The notes: a model not told the origin generated them from the sequence alone. Positions 34,257-49,204 are shown, numbered from the stretch's first letter. The stretch is 64,000 bases of DNA from Ceriagrion tenellum (GCA_963169105.1 OY720634.1:148807584-148871583); one strand, 5' to 3'. Made by a program: numbers and translations.

Positions 34257-37247
34257 CTAGGGCGCTAAGCCTTTTTAGCACAAAATATTTTGATTGATTT
34301 CATATTTAAACCAAGAGTACTGGCCATTCCGATGTCAGATAAATAAGAATAAGATATAATCCTTTAGCATTATGTATTAATCTCATCATTGAATGAATAA
34401 TTGCATACTGATATAAGCACAGTATCAAATTTTAGAAGTGTAAAAATACTTATTTCTCTTGCTTTTAATCGATTAAATTTGTCTTCTCGTTTGATTATAA
34501 CCAAAGTATAAACTACGTAAGATCAACAAATTTAGAAACAGCGCAGTATTGTCAATTTCTTTGGACACAATATGATCACAACACGATACCCCACTAAACG
34601 CCAAAGTGAACACTTTGAAGTTGGAGGGAGTTATCAAATTCTTGGCTGCCTTTAGAAATGGTTAAGTGTATATTTAACACATGTAAATCTGCTTTCCCCT
34701 AGTTTGGGTCTAAATTTGAGCGTAAACGTGGGATAATACTTCAGTGTTCAAAGCTTTGACTATCTGATATTGTGTTAACACAGCAATAAATGAGTACTGA
34801 CCTATTCATCATAACCTAAGCTATTAAATGACAATTTTTGGATAAAAATCTGATGCTTTAATTTAAATACACTAGGAAAAAAAATTCCACCGCATTTACT
34901 TTCCGACTGCAAGCAGGAAGGTTCTGGATTTTTGGTACGTCGGCTACTTCGGTCATTTCCACCCCACGCAACCAATATTGAGAAATAACTAAAATCAATC
35001 ATTAAAAAATTAAGTCGAAATTTACTTTTTTATCGGACCGTTATTGTTTATTCGTATATAAAACTATATGAAATTTTACACGAAAATTAAAACAACGTTT
35101 AATTCTAGATCGCCGACCAGATGATGATTTATAGTTCCCCACAGACTCCCGTACTTCTCAGTGCTCATCGCACTCCGGATTTCACGTAATAGCAATCAAT
35201 ATATCGACCTCATAAATAAAAATGATACCCCTGCTACCGAAAATCTTATAATTTTTACTTATGAAGTTGAAATAAAATACTCGAAACACACCACATATTT
35301 CGATAGGAGATCCAACGTTATCGAAGTTCGGATGGTTAGCAAACTTGAACTATTTCCCTCGCCTTTAAAATAGCAGAGCCTCCAAACAGCCGAGACAAGG
35401 AGTCAGGAAACTAGCATGATGTAAGTAATGATGGAGTGCTTCAATCAACCATCCTTAGCATTCTAACCGACCAATGAAGAAGAAGACAGACAAAATCTTC
35501 CAGCACTGCTCCAACACTAGCTTCTCAACTCAAAAAAGTACCACAGCTCTAAAGCAAATAAAGCCGTCTGTTGTCACATCTTGCCCTGGATTAAGACGAT
35601 ATGCAATGTCACGATTCCACCGTCAGCTTGGAGGCAGCGTAATATCACCGTCAACCCGGGGCGTTGAACTCTCTCAGGCGATTCGGCGATTTTCTCGACC
35701 GTAAAAGCAGAAACGCGGGAAACCCCCTCGTCCGTGCTAAACGTTTGTCAACTGACGAGAAATCGATCACCTCGTGGAATCGCTTTTTGTGCAACCAAAT
35801 TTTGCGCTTCGAAGAATTAAAAATGAAAACTTCTAGACGCATAAAAGAGATAAGAAACCGCACGAATGGCTACTCACTGTTCCAGCAGAGAGAAGCTGGA
35901 AATAAAATTGGTCCACCATCTCCACCTAAGTTTTGTTTTTTGCTTCAAAAATGTGTATGCCTCAGAAACAATTCGATGAGACCAACCAAGTGTACCCAGT
36001 GAGTCCACAAGTTCAAAAAAACATGTGAAAAAAGTGACAGACAAAACTTCTCGACAGTATTTAAGACAAGAGGGCCCCAAAGACATGGATATATGTCACT
36101 TCAGCTTCCATCAAACGAAAATGTGAACTGTCATTCGTAAGTCCTCGGACATAGACAATACGTTTAATGATGTTTAAAAGTTGGAGCTCCAAGAACTCAT
36201 TACTCCGCATATTTAGCTATAAAAATATAGGATATCGAAAGTGCTTCTCCGTTCGTAAAAGTTAACAGCGATTTTCAGTATTAACGTACCAATCGCTAAA
36301 AAATAAGCAGGTTTTGGCTCAAAAATATACAACGGAGGAAGATATTCATAAACCTGGAAAAATTTAACGGATAAATTTTGCCTCCCCTTCATGTTAACTT
36401 TACAGGGTATTTTTTTGGAAGGACTAGAGAGTCTGATAGCTGATACAAAGAGTATATTTCAAATAAATAAGCGCACACGCCGAAGATTTGGATGGTGAAG
36501 GTGGCTAAAAATGACGGCACCTCTCATCCCCGAATCAGAGGTTTAGGAGCGTGTATTGAGCGTAGATAAAGCGACAGAGGAGCCAAAGACCCTCCGTGAG
36601 GAGGCGCCTTCCGTTCCTTCGTCCCAACACTCAAATAATCCTTCATTCCCTGATATCATAATCTTCTCAGGTTTCGGTCCATCATAAATTGATGGCAGAC
36701 GTCTCAGAATTTTCCTCTCAAATTTCCTATATTTCGTGTGGAAGGTTCACACAGAGGTCACTTCTGGGGAGATACTAAGTTCTCTCTTTGTGTTGGCAGA
36801 GACAGTTCAAAACTAATTGTAAGTGATAAAATAGCGGATTAATTATTTTTTAAATAACATAAAATTAGTATGCTTCATGACTATCAAAATATGCAGCGCT
36901 GTAAATCTACCACAGCCCATTACTTAGCGGTTTGTGTGATCGCAGGTGTTGCTGCCAGTTAAACCAATGATCATCGCTCGTACCATCATGTAATCCTCCG
37001 TAAAAACACAACTCCTTCATTGAGCTATTTTTACCAGCAATATAACTGATGATGCGTAAGGCAACGGGTTGCGGAAAACCGCAAACGAATTGAATGCGAT
37101 GAAAGAGATGGCATGGCAGTTCCATTCGTAAAGGCATTCTGCAGAATGTGTAGCGGAGCCACGCACACGCCATTTTGTACTCTTTATTTCTCTGCCAAAA
37201 ATCCTGTCTTGGAATTTCTATAAGCAATCCTGGTCAGTGTCAATTAT
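34257..37247. other. No gene seen
   Basis: Overlapping short frames on both strands at 35470-36090, including a 112-codon plus frame at 35664-36002 in a CpG-richer patch. No motif, no splice logic, no repeat that I can name. Confidence 0.45.
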
Positions 37248-37360
37248 ACATCTACATAATTTATACAGCCACCTCAAGGATGCTTGGCACGGGGTGAGTC
37301 ATGGCCATCGTGCACTACACCCTAAAAGATTTATGTAACTACGACTACTGACGCATTATC
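37248..37360 (-). repeat. LINE 3' end (jockey-like family), minus strand
   Basis: TACATCTACAT (decayed (ATGTAG)n tail, 37248-37258) is followed by CAGCCACCTCAAGGATGC, CACGGGGTGAGTCATGG, GTGCACTACACCCTAAAAG, the same order of words as 8045-8165 and 18165-18330. No ORF2 remnant follows, so this is a very short 5'-truncated copy. Confidence 0.6.
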
Positions 37361-37684
37361 AAAAACAGATAAGATAGACGCATTAGGGAGAAACATGAGT
37401 GTAAAAAAGATTCAATAAAAGACTGATTAGTATAATTGAGTAAGTTGGATAGGATATGAGGAATGAAGGGAAACTCGGAGTTGGCAACTGCGTGCTCACA
37501 ACAGAAGTCGGCAAAGGGGTCCACAGTTTTATGTCGCATCCGACAGATTGTGCGCAGTATTTGAAGGGTTTTCTTCATTGCAACAAGTATGAATCGACAT
37601 CGCGTCGTAAAATCTCCATCATGGCCAGGATTCAAACCCTTATCCTTGGGATGGAAAGTTAATACTGAAGCCCTCGGTCAATGA

Positions 37685-38730
37685 AGGATTTAAAAAAATG
37701 AATTCTACCGGCAAAGGTAGACTTTATCGGATGTCAAAGAATCTCTTCCCAGTTTTCTACATATTCAGGGGCCTATTTCCCTCTGATACATCTTTCTTCG
37801 CCTCTGCGTACGATCTACCCTTCTTCATCCCGTCCGTAAAACCTATTCTTTTTCTTTTCCCTATCTTATTTCATTTCTCGTTCCTAAACCAAACCCTCCC
37901 ACTTCATACCCATCTCTTTCTTCCCCCACTACTGCGTTCCAGTCGCCCATTGCTATTAGATTTTTCTTATCCGGCACTTCTCTGATTATCTCCTCACTCT
38001 CTTCATATACCTCATCCACCTCTTCCTCCCTATGATTGCTTATCGGCATGTACACCTGGACCAATACGAAATTTGAAGGGCGTGTTTTTATTTCTACCAC
38101 TAGTATCCTGTCGCTTACCAATTCAATATTTACTACTCTCCTCTCCAATTTTGCGTTCAATACTATGGCTAGACTGCGTTGACTATCAACCCCACCACTA
38201 TAGTTTACCCTGTAACTATCACTCCAGCAGTCCCCGCTATCCTTCCATCTCACATCGCACAGCCCCAAGGCATCCATTTTCCCTCTATCCATTGCCCGTT
38301 TAATATTTTCCAGCTTCCCAGCCCTTATCATTGTCCTAACGTTTCAAGTCCCTATTTTAATCGGTACTTCCCTTCTCTTCTTCCTTTTCTTCTTATCTTC
38401 ATTGATCCATGTATTCTGTGATGACTCTGTTGTGCAAGGATTTCGTGTGATGACGACCTCGGGGGCCTTGCCTCCCCCGATGGTCGTATAATAGTCGAGA
38501 GGGGACTCCCACCCCCACTTCCCAACAGTGTGTTTCACGTGACGCTAACGCGGGACTACCTTTCGTCTGGCTCCTACGCTTCGTCCTAGGTAGCATAGGT
38601 GGCCCTACCGGGAGCAATATTAATTGCTCCCGCCAGTCCAGCTCTAGGGGTCATTGGAACGCGCAAGCCCTTCCACCACGTCAAGGTTGTAGTCCGCGGA
38701 AAGGGCAATGAAGGATATCAAGGTGAAATA
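37685..38730 (-). pseudogene. RTE-like LINE 5' part with endonuclease domain
   Basis: On the minus strand a GC-richer leader (38730-38540) precedes an open frame from 38538. The frame reads KKKRKKRREVPIKIGT, a TGA at 38344-38346, then NVRTMIRAGKLENI in the same frame. The stop replaces Trp of the conserved GTWNVRT start of the endonuclease. The domain continues for 157 codons without a break (DALGLCDVRWKDSG, VLVQVYMPIS, MGDWNAVVGEE with the catalytic Asp), as in RTE-type elements whose host homologue is called craniofacial development protein 2-like. Similarity fades past 37800 (GRSYAEAKKD). No reverse transcriptase is present. Confidence 0.85.
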
Positions 38731-38734
38731 ACAA

Positions 38735-41700
38735 ACCATATCCATTGGGTCAACACCTATCGCGCCGTATAGACAGAGTCGCTTGATCATACGGTGCCGA
38801 GTACAATGACCATTCGGACACAGTAGTTACTCACTAAAATAAAAAGGGCAATTAAAACATTCGGAATAGGAATGCGCAGGAGATTGAATCAGAAGATAAT
38901 TTGAATTTTAATGAGCCAATTAACTCTTTCTAACAGACAGAAAAACTTGAAATCATGTCTAATTCATCCATTCCGAAGTTGGGACTCCTGTTGAACACAT
39001 CCTAAGTTACACAAATTTGAAATAAAACATTAATTTAAATAAGAGCCGTCAACCATTCATCACGCACAAATTACACTTCACCGTTTCCGAGCTGATTTGG
39101 ACGGCATACACCGTTATTCATACCGTGTGAAGATATAAATATAGCTGAAGAGAAGTCAAACTGACGCCTAATATCTGAAGACCGATGTGATTTTCCTCTG
39201 CGGAATTTAAGAAGAACGTTAAGCGGTGCCGATTATTTCACAAACCTTCGGTTGTATTCATCTCAATATTATTCAAGACTGCCAAGTGACTTCACTTTGG
39301 TAAATGGGGCATCGTTAAGAAAAACATGAAACGACTCAAAGAAAAAATATTCGTAATATAACAAAGAGCAGAAAGAGTTTCATGGAAAGGTTGTAAAGAT
39401 CCGAAAACCAAGGAAGCAAGATTTTGACCGCACGTGCATCGGCGTCAAGTGTTCATTATGGTGTGTTCCGGAGAGTGCTCACCACCGGATGGAGGTTTGT
39501 TTTTTTCCAACCCCCGCGCGGAATTGAACAAGGAGGTGTGCATCGCAAAGATCTTCGCATTGTATGCAATACGACTCTGGACGTACACTTGCGAGGACGT
39601 AAAGATGTCAAGGTCGGTCCGCTTGCTGACATATAATGAGGTCGCTTGTTTTCCATTAGCGTTAGCATGTGTAACTACAGGTTGGCGAGAAAATTCTCCA
39701 CTTTCAGGAACTATGTCCTGAGACACGTTTCTTTCACAGCAGAAAAAAAATTTAGAATGACTCCTTTATGAATGGATACTAAAATGGTTTTCGAGCGCAG
39801 TATACTCAACTGAACCAGCATAAGTGGGAAGATTGCTTCGAAAGTATACAGAGAAGGAGACATAATAAGAACCAACATAAGTAGGTATAGAGTTTGCACT
39901 CGTAAAACCGCTTACGTGAACATTCATTTTTGAAGGTAATGCACCAGTTTAACATTGTGTCAAAATATTATTGAAGATGACTCTGAGTCACCTCATTAAT
40001 ATATATTCACCGATCTAGTTGGACGTCATTAGCGTCATTATCAAGTCACAATAACATTAAATGCCACATAACGCCTGATTGTCAAGTTACTAAGCATAAT
40101 TAGCTCTTTAAAATGTGCATGTTAATACATTTTAGCCATGAAAAACGAAGAGAAATGAATATTAATGCAACACATCATTAGCTTTTCAACGCAACAAAGC
40201 TTCCTAATCGATGGTTAACTGATGGCAGGGCAGTCCCTAATCTACTGATCGAGATTATGAATTCCGCCTGAAAATGAAACATCCAACCTCAGAATGACAA
40301 GTTATCAGTCAGAAACCGTGAGATTCTGGCCAATCACATCAGATAAATACTAGTTTTTATCGGCCGAGAGTAGGAACAGTAGACCCTTAACTCAAAGATT
40401 GGTGCCCGGTCTCACAGACCGACAGTATATTCTTTCTAGTAACGCATGCGAAGTATGAAATTTAGCAGTTCATGCACTTCAGTAGGTCCCTTTTTTATAA
40501 TGCTCCTCCGATATACGAGCCAAAAAATCACTTCGTGAAAGCATACAACTACTATTACTATTACCACCACTTTTAGCTACTTTCGGTCCACTAAACCGTG
40601 CGCCACCACTTGTCTTCAAATACAAACTGTTTCGTTGTGGAATATATGCTAAAAATGTGGATAAGTAATTTCTGACATATTAGGGAAATGAATCCTTTTT
40701 TATACACCAATGCTTTGTAACGGCTATTTTACTCTAATGAAGAAAAACCATACCCTAGTCTACTCATTTCACTCAATAACCTAGATGAATAAAAGCTTAT
40801 GTATCATCTCTTTTTGCGAATAAATTGTTCAATAGATATTTTTAAATTCACGTTTGAATGCTGCCAATTACTGATCATTCAAGAAAAAACCGATATCATC
40901 TTTTTAAAAAACTTTTAAGTCCTAATAGGTCCAGGAGACCGACCTGTTGACCCATTAGATTTAACTATAGCTCCTTGGTATACTGCATTATTAACTTTAT
41001 TCATCTTGAATGTCTCAATACAATGTTCTGATTGTCTGTAGAAGCAGGCCATAAGGCAAAAGATTTCTTGCAACAATTTTACAGCTTACAAGTTGGATCG
41101 AGTCAGGCGATAGTATCGAGACAGGATTTCCAAATAAAGTGTGAAAAATACAACGTTCAAGTTTTATTTAATATGTCACCACTCAGGTCTCAATGATCCA
41201 CGTCACCAATTTAGGGTTAAATAGTGCGGTCTCACAAGAGGCGATTTCGATAAAACGCGGGCTAAGTTATCCACCCGATTTTACAAGACGCGATCTTTCT
41301 TCTCGGTGGATGCGGTTTTAGGTATCGCAATCGGAACAAAATGTAACTCTCGCTCCATCACCATTTGCTACATAGTTCCTAGGAGTCGGAGCAATGTTTC
41401 ACCAGCAAACCTTACGAATTCAAACAAAATTGTTATTGAATAAGGCCGTAGTACATGACAGTTGCTACGCATTCATCTTCTTATTACGATACACTAGCGT
41501 TACCTTTTGCTCTATATTTGCGGTGGCGACTCTACTATAACGATGACGACGACGTTACATAGTGCGTGTTCTGTGAGCCTTTTGGAGGAAATACTGGCGC
41601 ATGGCAGTATCGCTTTTGAATTTCTCTCGTTCTCAGCAAGCATGCTGTTTTTTCCAAGCTTTTTATGTTTCCCGTTTTTCAGTTATTGTTTAGAAGGTAA

Positions 41701-44285
41701 GTTAAAGCCTGACGTGAAACGGCTTCAATCTACGGAATTAATTCAACATTTTCTAAATGTAAACAATATTCTTTTTTCGACTCATTTAGGTTCTGTATCT
41801 AATTCCTGTAACGAGTGACGAGCGATTTCATTTTCCTTGTGCATAGTTATATGTAAGCCCCATCAGTTAGAATTTAGTTTTCATTTTAGCCGACGATGGC
41901 CCGTTAGCAGCAATAGCAGATTATTTCATCCCCCGTAGTCTCGTTAAAAGTTGCGCATAAAATGTTTATTTTTTAGCATGTTTCGTTAAAGCACTAACTC
42001 ATAATAATTTTAAAACAACTTGGTTATTCTATATTTTTATATCAGTTCAAGTTGTCAACGTTTTGCAATACCCAAGGTGAAACAATGATACCTTGGGGAT
42101 GCTTTGTGGAAGTAATCTTGGCCTAGGAGAAAACTTTTGACCTTTTCTACAGATAGACGGGGTAATGAGGATATATCGCTCCACAGTAAACCCTTTTCTG
42201 AATGGTTCAACGTTTCATTGGCTACATGGCTGGCATATGAGGCAAAGTTATGCCATCGACGCACTAAAATATAGTTACGTACCGGATTCGCAAGTTTCAC
42301 GATTTGACCATGGGGCTGTTATAAAAACTATTTTTTATGCTTTACCAATATCACCATAGTTTTGCGATATTCTGAATCTTTCTCCATAATTACAGGAGAT
42401 TTTTGAGGTATACCTCCGTTCCTTCAACGGGTACTTCTATTATTTAAGTTCATTTCATTAAACCAGAACCAACCACCAACAAATCCTAGCAGCTATGGCA
42501 CCCATATTTTCTGGAGTGGGAAAATTTCACCTTTTTTACTTTATAATACTATCTCGCTCACTTAAGTTAAATTCCTAATAGGCATTCCGCTCAAAATGAG
42601 TATGCACTTCAAGAATATCAGGATTTCAAAGCGACAACCTGGTGCGCGAGATATGAGCGCAATCAAAACAACGTGGCGCTGACTTGTGCCCACAGAATTT
42701 TCGGATCCAAGGCACGACGTTTGAGCAACATGAATCGCATCTCCTCCGGGTAACGTTTAAAACTAGTTAGGGATTCCGACAGCGCAAACATCATTGCTCT
42801 GCGTGCCCATCGATCTAGAGATACGTCTTTTACAACTCGATTTCGAACAGCGGCTGAGCGGCGCCGCCCTCATGTTTTGGCACAAGTGCCTGCCTCAATC
42901 CAGCCAGCTGAATTTAATTAAACTAATGCGTCGCATTTTATCCTCGACCGCAATTTGAGAGTACATATTTCTATTGAGTACTACATTCTACCAAAGTACA
43001 GTATGAGTGAACAGATATAATCGTATCTGTTAGTCGCCCAATTTACGTTCCTGCAAAACTGAGATGAACAGCTGTCCAAGTCCTACAAATAACCCTGTAG
43101 CCCATCAGACAATGAAACCCACGACTACCATCATTTGTCACAGATACAATGCATGCATTTAAAATAATGCATTCAAAAAGACGAGCGACGAAGTTTGGAA
43201 TAACGGTTTTACAGCAACCAGATTTCCACACAATAAAGATTATTCCAATTTTTAACTTTAAAAACTATACTAGCAAGTCTTAAAACATTGCAGGTTAACA
43301 CATAAGCTAAATCAAATAGAATCCACAACATATATTAGCTACTATATAAACCTTAATATGAGAAGTACAAAATTATACCTCTACGTATCGCGCTGACAGT
43401 AAAAAAGTTGAAATTTATTCCACTCAAAGAAGTTCATTATGTGTCAGTACTGTTTCACAGAAATAAAACCGTGGTATGTTGCATCGTTTTTAAGTAAGTG
43501 GAAACTTTCCCGTTCCGCTTTCCACACTAAATGGTTACCAGACGGAAGAATCTTCTGACGACTAACTCAGGAGAGGGTCTACACTCCGCTGGTGCCAGAC
43601 GCAAACGTCAAGCATCATTAAATTAAGCAAACCTCATGGACTGTGGCAATGGAACTCGCACGAGGGAAGATTTCTGAATGAGGCGTGTATGAAGTACGGA
43701 TCCAGAATGGAAATTCAACGAGAACAAAGATGGGAAGATATGGTGAAAACGACGAGACTCGAAAATTTTGAGGAACGATTTTGAAGCAACAAGATCTAAA
43801 AATAAAGAGGAAGAAACCATGAAGAGGGAGAAGTATTTTGTAAACATTGATAACTCACGAGCTATCAATAACATAGTACATTACTATTGGCTCATTACTT
43901 TAACTTAAACCTATGAAACAGTGTAACCAATATTTTCAAAGAATTTTAAAGAGACTAACATATAGGGGAAGAAGAAATAAATATATTTTATGACGTTCTT
44001 CAAAGTCGCCTAAGCAAATTCTCCGTAAAATTACTATACTAAGTACTAAAATCACAAAACTTCTACCTACAACGCATAAGAAGAGCTATTAATGAAGAAC
44101 CTAATTATTCCACGCTACGAATGACCCTTCTCAATAAGGCATTTTTCTCCCTTTCCACGTTTAGCAATATCTACCGAACTGTTGCACACACTTTTAAGAA
44201 TTCAATCCGTTGATAATAATTTTAAGCCTTCAATAAATGCAGTATAATTTCATGTAATTTAGAGACCGATGTTTACACGCAAAGT
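38735..44285. other. No gene seen over 5.5 kb
   Basis: All frames are 103 codons or shorter and mostly overlap on both strands (for example 39424-39726). 41507-41818 is a 103-codon plus frame containing a good donor match (AGAAGGTAAGTT, near 41694) but no recognisable peptide. 42620-42900 is CpG-richer and unassigned. Confidence 0.45.
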
Positions 44286-44316
44286 GAGTTAAAGTGTAAG
44301 TACACTAATTACAACA
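44286..44316 (+). repeat. 31-bp word, copy 1
   Basis: Matches 45945-45975 at 29 of 31 positions; the last 22 bases, starting TGTAAGTACACTAATTAC, are identical. A shorter related word (TGTACACTAATTAC) is at about 50300. Confidence 0.7.
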
Positions 44317-47300
44317 ATCTCGTTTTGTTCCATTACCAACTTTTTACTTCAAGATTAGGGCTTCATTTAGAATCACAGTTTGCTTAGGCTTCATTTCATC
44401 TCTATTCCATGAATGTGTTGAAAGAGCTAAATTCAATTCGCTACAGCGTCGGCTGGTCAAAAACTTAGATACATAGTAATGAAAGTCCGCTCACGGTGGC
44501 ATTAAAATCGTTTTAGCAAAGCACGTTCCCTATTGCTATTATAAAGTATCCACTTTTTCCACGCTTCCACGCTTAATTTCAATCAATTTTGCACCAAAGA
44601 ACCTCAAATGAATTTCAGCACTTGTGATTAAACAATTTTTTTTTAAAGTAATGCATTAAATTAATTTGAATGCGCTAGTATTATAGGACCATCAAACATG
44701 ATTCGTTTATTTAATCAGGGATCTTATCTCGATCTTAATCAAAGAAACAAAATGGTACATTTTCCTCAGCCAGTACGGCGATATGAAAAGCCCTCGGTGA
44801 TAATTAGGCTACTAACCCATGCTCGTCTGTTTTGTTGCGAATTATTCCTCCTCTTGCCAACACGCTCCCGCACGGTTTAACGCTATATCAAAAGTTTGTG
44901 CAATAAAATGCAAACACGACAGCAAACTGGCTCTCGTCAAATATTTCTATTAGCATATTTATTCCCCGTCTCCTGATGCTATTATTTTCGATCTCACCTA
45001 TTTCCTATTCAGCCAATACTTTTTTCCAGCCGCAGCATTCTCGCCTCTTCCCAGGAAATCCTTCCCTTTGAAACGAATTGGGTTGAGAAGAAGAAAACGA
45101 ATGATTTGTTTAAATCATTGGTTCAAAACCTAACTTCTTAAAAATAATTCCATAAAAATATGGCTCTCCTCCCGTGGTCTTCAACTAACGACTTTCTTCC
45201 CGGCTGAGCATTAAAAGAGCCATTTTTCATCACCATGTTGAATATTGCGCGTTTCCACAAAGATATAAAGCTGAGAGATGGGGTAATTAAACACCGGTTG
45301 CCCTTGAGAAAGTTCTTCACACAGCCGAAATCCTTGAAGATTACTAATAGACCTTCAAACTCATCGCTCCGTCACTAAAAACATCAATTTTTTCCTAAAA
45401 TCTGCCACGAAGGATCAACGACACAGTCTTTTCCCTCGAGAATAACATGATTAATGCGGGCAATGAAATATATGATCCATAATCACACGCCAGGCTAGAC
45501 CCGAAGTTAATTGGTACTTTATGGATTTCATGGCTAATTACATTTTGCCCAGCCTCCACATCATTACTGCATGTATGAAGTCGCGTGACTTTCGTGTTGG
45601 ATTTTAAAAACCAGTTTTCTTTATAAATATTTATATTCACCCATTATTTATCAAAACCTATATTAGTGCAGTATTTATAGGCATCGTTGGATCCATCGTA
45701 ATGTAATGATAGTGAAATCGATGGAGTATTGAAGTATGATGAATGTAGTTTCTCAGAGCATTAAACTTATCAACCAAACTTATCAGTCGAACTTATTGCA
45801 AATAGTTGGTATGCTTTACCCTCGGTGGATTTCATTTCTAAACCCCAGTTTGAAACATTATTCAAAGTCAGAACAAATGAGAATGATTACGCAGGAAGAC
45901 TGAGGATATAATCAATTAAGATGATTACGTAGGATGCAAAAAAAGAGTCAAAATGTAAGTACACTAATTACAACATAGGGGGAATGAAGTGTTAAGATGA
46001 CAAAGAGATATGCGTGAAGAACAGCTGCAAACCGACCTCCGCATTGATGACTCCTACGTTGATTCAAAAGCAAATGATACGGAAAATATTTCATCATGAT
46101 CATTAACACAACGTCTTCGGGACACTTATAATTCACAAGCCTTTGATTTCCTCTCAAGCTACGGCCAAGTGATCTTACGGGATATGAGGTACAAGCAGAG
46201 TTATGAGGGGCAGGTCGGGCTCATCCAAGGCCACGCCTCTTGCACGAGTTGAGAAACGAGTGCGATCTAGCTGCGAATAGTGCACGCGGGAGGCGTCGAG
46301 CGCACGAGCGGAGCGAGTTGGACCATACTTACGATACTTACTATATTTTATCATAAAAACGTGGAAATTAGATAGATAGTTATACTTAGATATACATAAT
46401 TGCAACTGTTGCTCATTTAAGGTAGTTTGAGCGAAGTATCATTTTACTTAGAAATCAATTAATTTGGTCTCATTTTAAAGAAAAATATCTCACTCGTCTA
46501 ATGACACCAAAAATTAAACCCCTTACCACATCACTTTCCGAAATATTTGCCACAAAATACCAGTCCTTTTACATGGGAAATGGTACGTGTATGCACTACA
46601 GAGAGACATTATTTGCAAAATGAGGCATTTCTAACACTTAGATGTCGTAAAAAAACTAACAGCGAGTAGTTCGCATGTTTTCTCAACTATTTTTGAAAAT
46701 TAATCATATTGCCACCGCAGTAGGTTCTGGGGTATCGTAAAAAGCCTTCCGTTTTGAAGGAGTTTCAAACGCACCGCGCCAAAAAATGAGTCAAGTTATA
46801 GACTTATTAAGATATTTTCATTCAATTACTTACCATTTCTGTCATATAAATCTATTGTATTGCACCATTAATAATGCAATATTTAATTGATATGTCTTAC
46901 GGCTGGTGAATTTTAAACGTGTAAGTCGAATAAGGTCTCAATTATGATTAGGGAACTATCTCGCTCGGACTACCTTAATGAGAAAAGATAAGCCATAATA
47001 CGCCCGAGGGAAATTTCTCGCCATTTCTCAAGTTGCCGAGGAAAAATGCTATTGCTGAAATCTGAGAAAAATTGATTATTTTGCCATTTATTTACTTAAG
47101 TTTTTTCTTTTAATTTCACGATGATGTTCCACAATATCTCGCCGAATATCGCGGAATACATATTTTCATATCGTGTTTTTAAACGAAAACGAAGTGTATA
47201 ATAAAATCTTTACAGGAATTAAATACTTCATTCTTTTTGCAATCAGATGATGAAAAATTTAATCCTATGCCGAGATTGCAATAAATTTAAAAAATCAATA

Positions 47301-49204
47301 TAAGAAACATCTCCACTGGTTCTTTCATTATGGGGGTAAAACAGGAGCCCGTTTCAGGGCCTTGCTTCCCTGAGACCTTTCCTCCAATTGGTTCCTCGTA
47401 CTCTACATACCTTAAATGCGGAATCTCAGGAGAAATGGTTCGGTTTTCTTCGAGAAGATACCAGTATACAGAGGTAAGAGAGGTATAATGGAGCAATGCA
47501 TAATTGACCATTTATCATACAGAAAACCCCCATGCTCTTTGGTAATTTCCCAGCACGTATGATTAAAAATACGTTTATTGTCCTCGTTATGAGTAAACAC
47601 CGACAATAATGTAACTGAGTAAGAAATCTTAAGTCCTTTGCAAGACTGAAGTGAATACTTCATTTGATTGAAGTGAGAGATCCGAATTCCGGAATCATGG
47701 AGGTAGCAGCAGATATTAACTCCTACAGCCGTTCAAGCATAGTAAATAAATGCATCCATACTCAGTTTACGGCCAATTAGTAATTTCTTCGTGACCAACT
47801 GATGTAGGGAATTATGAAACAGTGGGTTTTGAAAAGGGACATCAAAAGACATAGAAAACTTAAGATTACACAATCTAAAAGCCAGATTTTCTAATCTCTG
47901 GTCATAAAATTTATTTATTAAATTAAATATATTATGTTGTACGCATTTTCTGTCGGATTAATAAACAAACATTTATTCATATATATTTCTCCGCAGGAAA
48001 ATCAAAGCTAATGAATTCCCGATAACGCTCAAGTCAGCAAGCCAACAGTTAGATCCATTGCACTAAACCCGAGCTCTTAGTCAACATCAAGTTAACGAAA
48101 TGGCTACCTCACATTGCAGCTAGCGTTAACTAAAAGTTGTAAAACCGGGAGTATTTTGATGCACGATTTAATTATTGTTCATAATGTGCGATCGATTTTA
48201 ATCACCCGCCTACCAAAAAACCCATCCAAATCACAAACCCTCGATTTGATATCCTTCGATGAGTTTCTATCCTTCTTTATCATCATTGCATTAAGAAAGT
48301 CAGAAAACTCAACAAACTTGAATAGTTCGCGAGATTAAATTTTACCCACCCCTTAGCGCCGCTGGCGCTAACAGGCATGCATATTCTTCAATATTCAGCG
48401 GTTCACCATCGTGGATAATACACTCAAAGTTTAATTTAGCACATAGTTATAACAATCTTAGAGCGCCCCACTGGAACATCTGTTAACGAATGAGAACTTA
48501 TTAAATATAGAAAATGACTTAGTTTCATTCAACATATGGCTACAATTTAAGCTGAAATTCTGCCATTCCTCAAAATGAAATTTTAACAATTTAATAATAA
48601 CCCCATTTTAAAACGTTAGTACAAATTGTAAGAGTTCCAAAGTTCAGCATATGCAAATGGAATAGAGGAAATGGACCCTTTTAAAAGAATTGAGACTAAA
48701 TATTATCAACCGTAGAAGTAGAATCAAGTAAAAACAATGTTGTCGTCAAATTAAAAAGGACGTATATCATCTGATGTCTGTCATATATGTTCAGCACATG
48801 TTTTACGTAACTGTCTTAAATATATAGCTCTTTACAATAGATACAATATATAGGTAAATTCTTCTCCTATCGCTAGAAGTAGACCTGGTCGATCTAGTAA
48901 TAGGCCTTAAGTCGCTTGTTTTTAACTGGAAATTCAGACATGGCCATTGGGCGTGGATTGCCAGCTGTCTTTCCATCTTTTTGGTGGTCTTCCTATCGGT
49001 TTCCTGCCATGGGGGATGTTATCTGTGGCGGGAGAGGCTGTCTTCCGTCATTCCACTTACATACGCGTCCCAGTATCTTTTCCGTTTTCATGACCATCTG
49101 ACGACGTCGTTAAAATTTGTCCGCTGTCTTAAGGTGGTTGGAGCGATTTTTTCCGTATGCAGATATGTGTGAAACCTTGAGCGTGGACTTCAAAGTAATA
49201 TTTA
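44317..49204. other. No gene seen over 4.9 kb
   Basis: A+T-rich with short frames. 46190-46330 is CpG-rich for its surroundings and unassigned. 45945-45975 is the second copy of the 31-bp word. Confidence 0.45.
45945..45975 (+). repeat. 31-bp word, copy 2
   Basis: Same word as 44286-44316, two mismatches, same orientation, 1659 bp away. Confidence 0.7.

Noticed and set aside
41507..41818. First exon with GTAAGT donor
   Set aside because: The donor match is good, but the peptide is hydrophobic and unrecognisable and the frame reads through the donor. Chance is likely.
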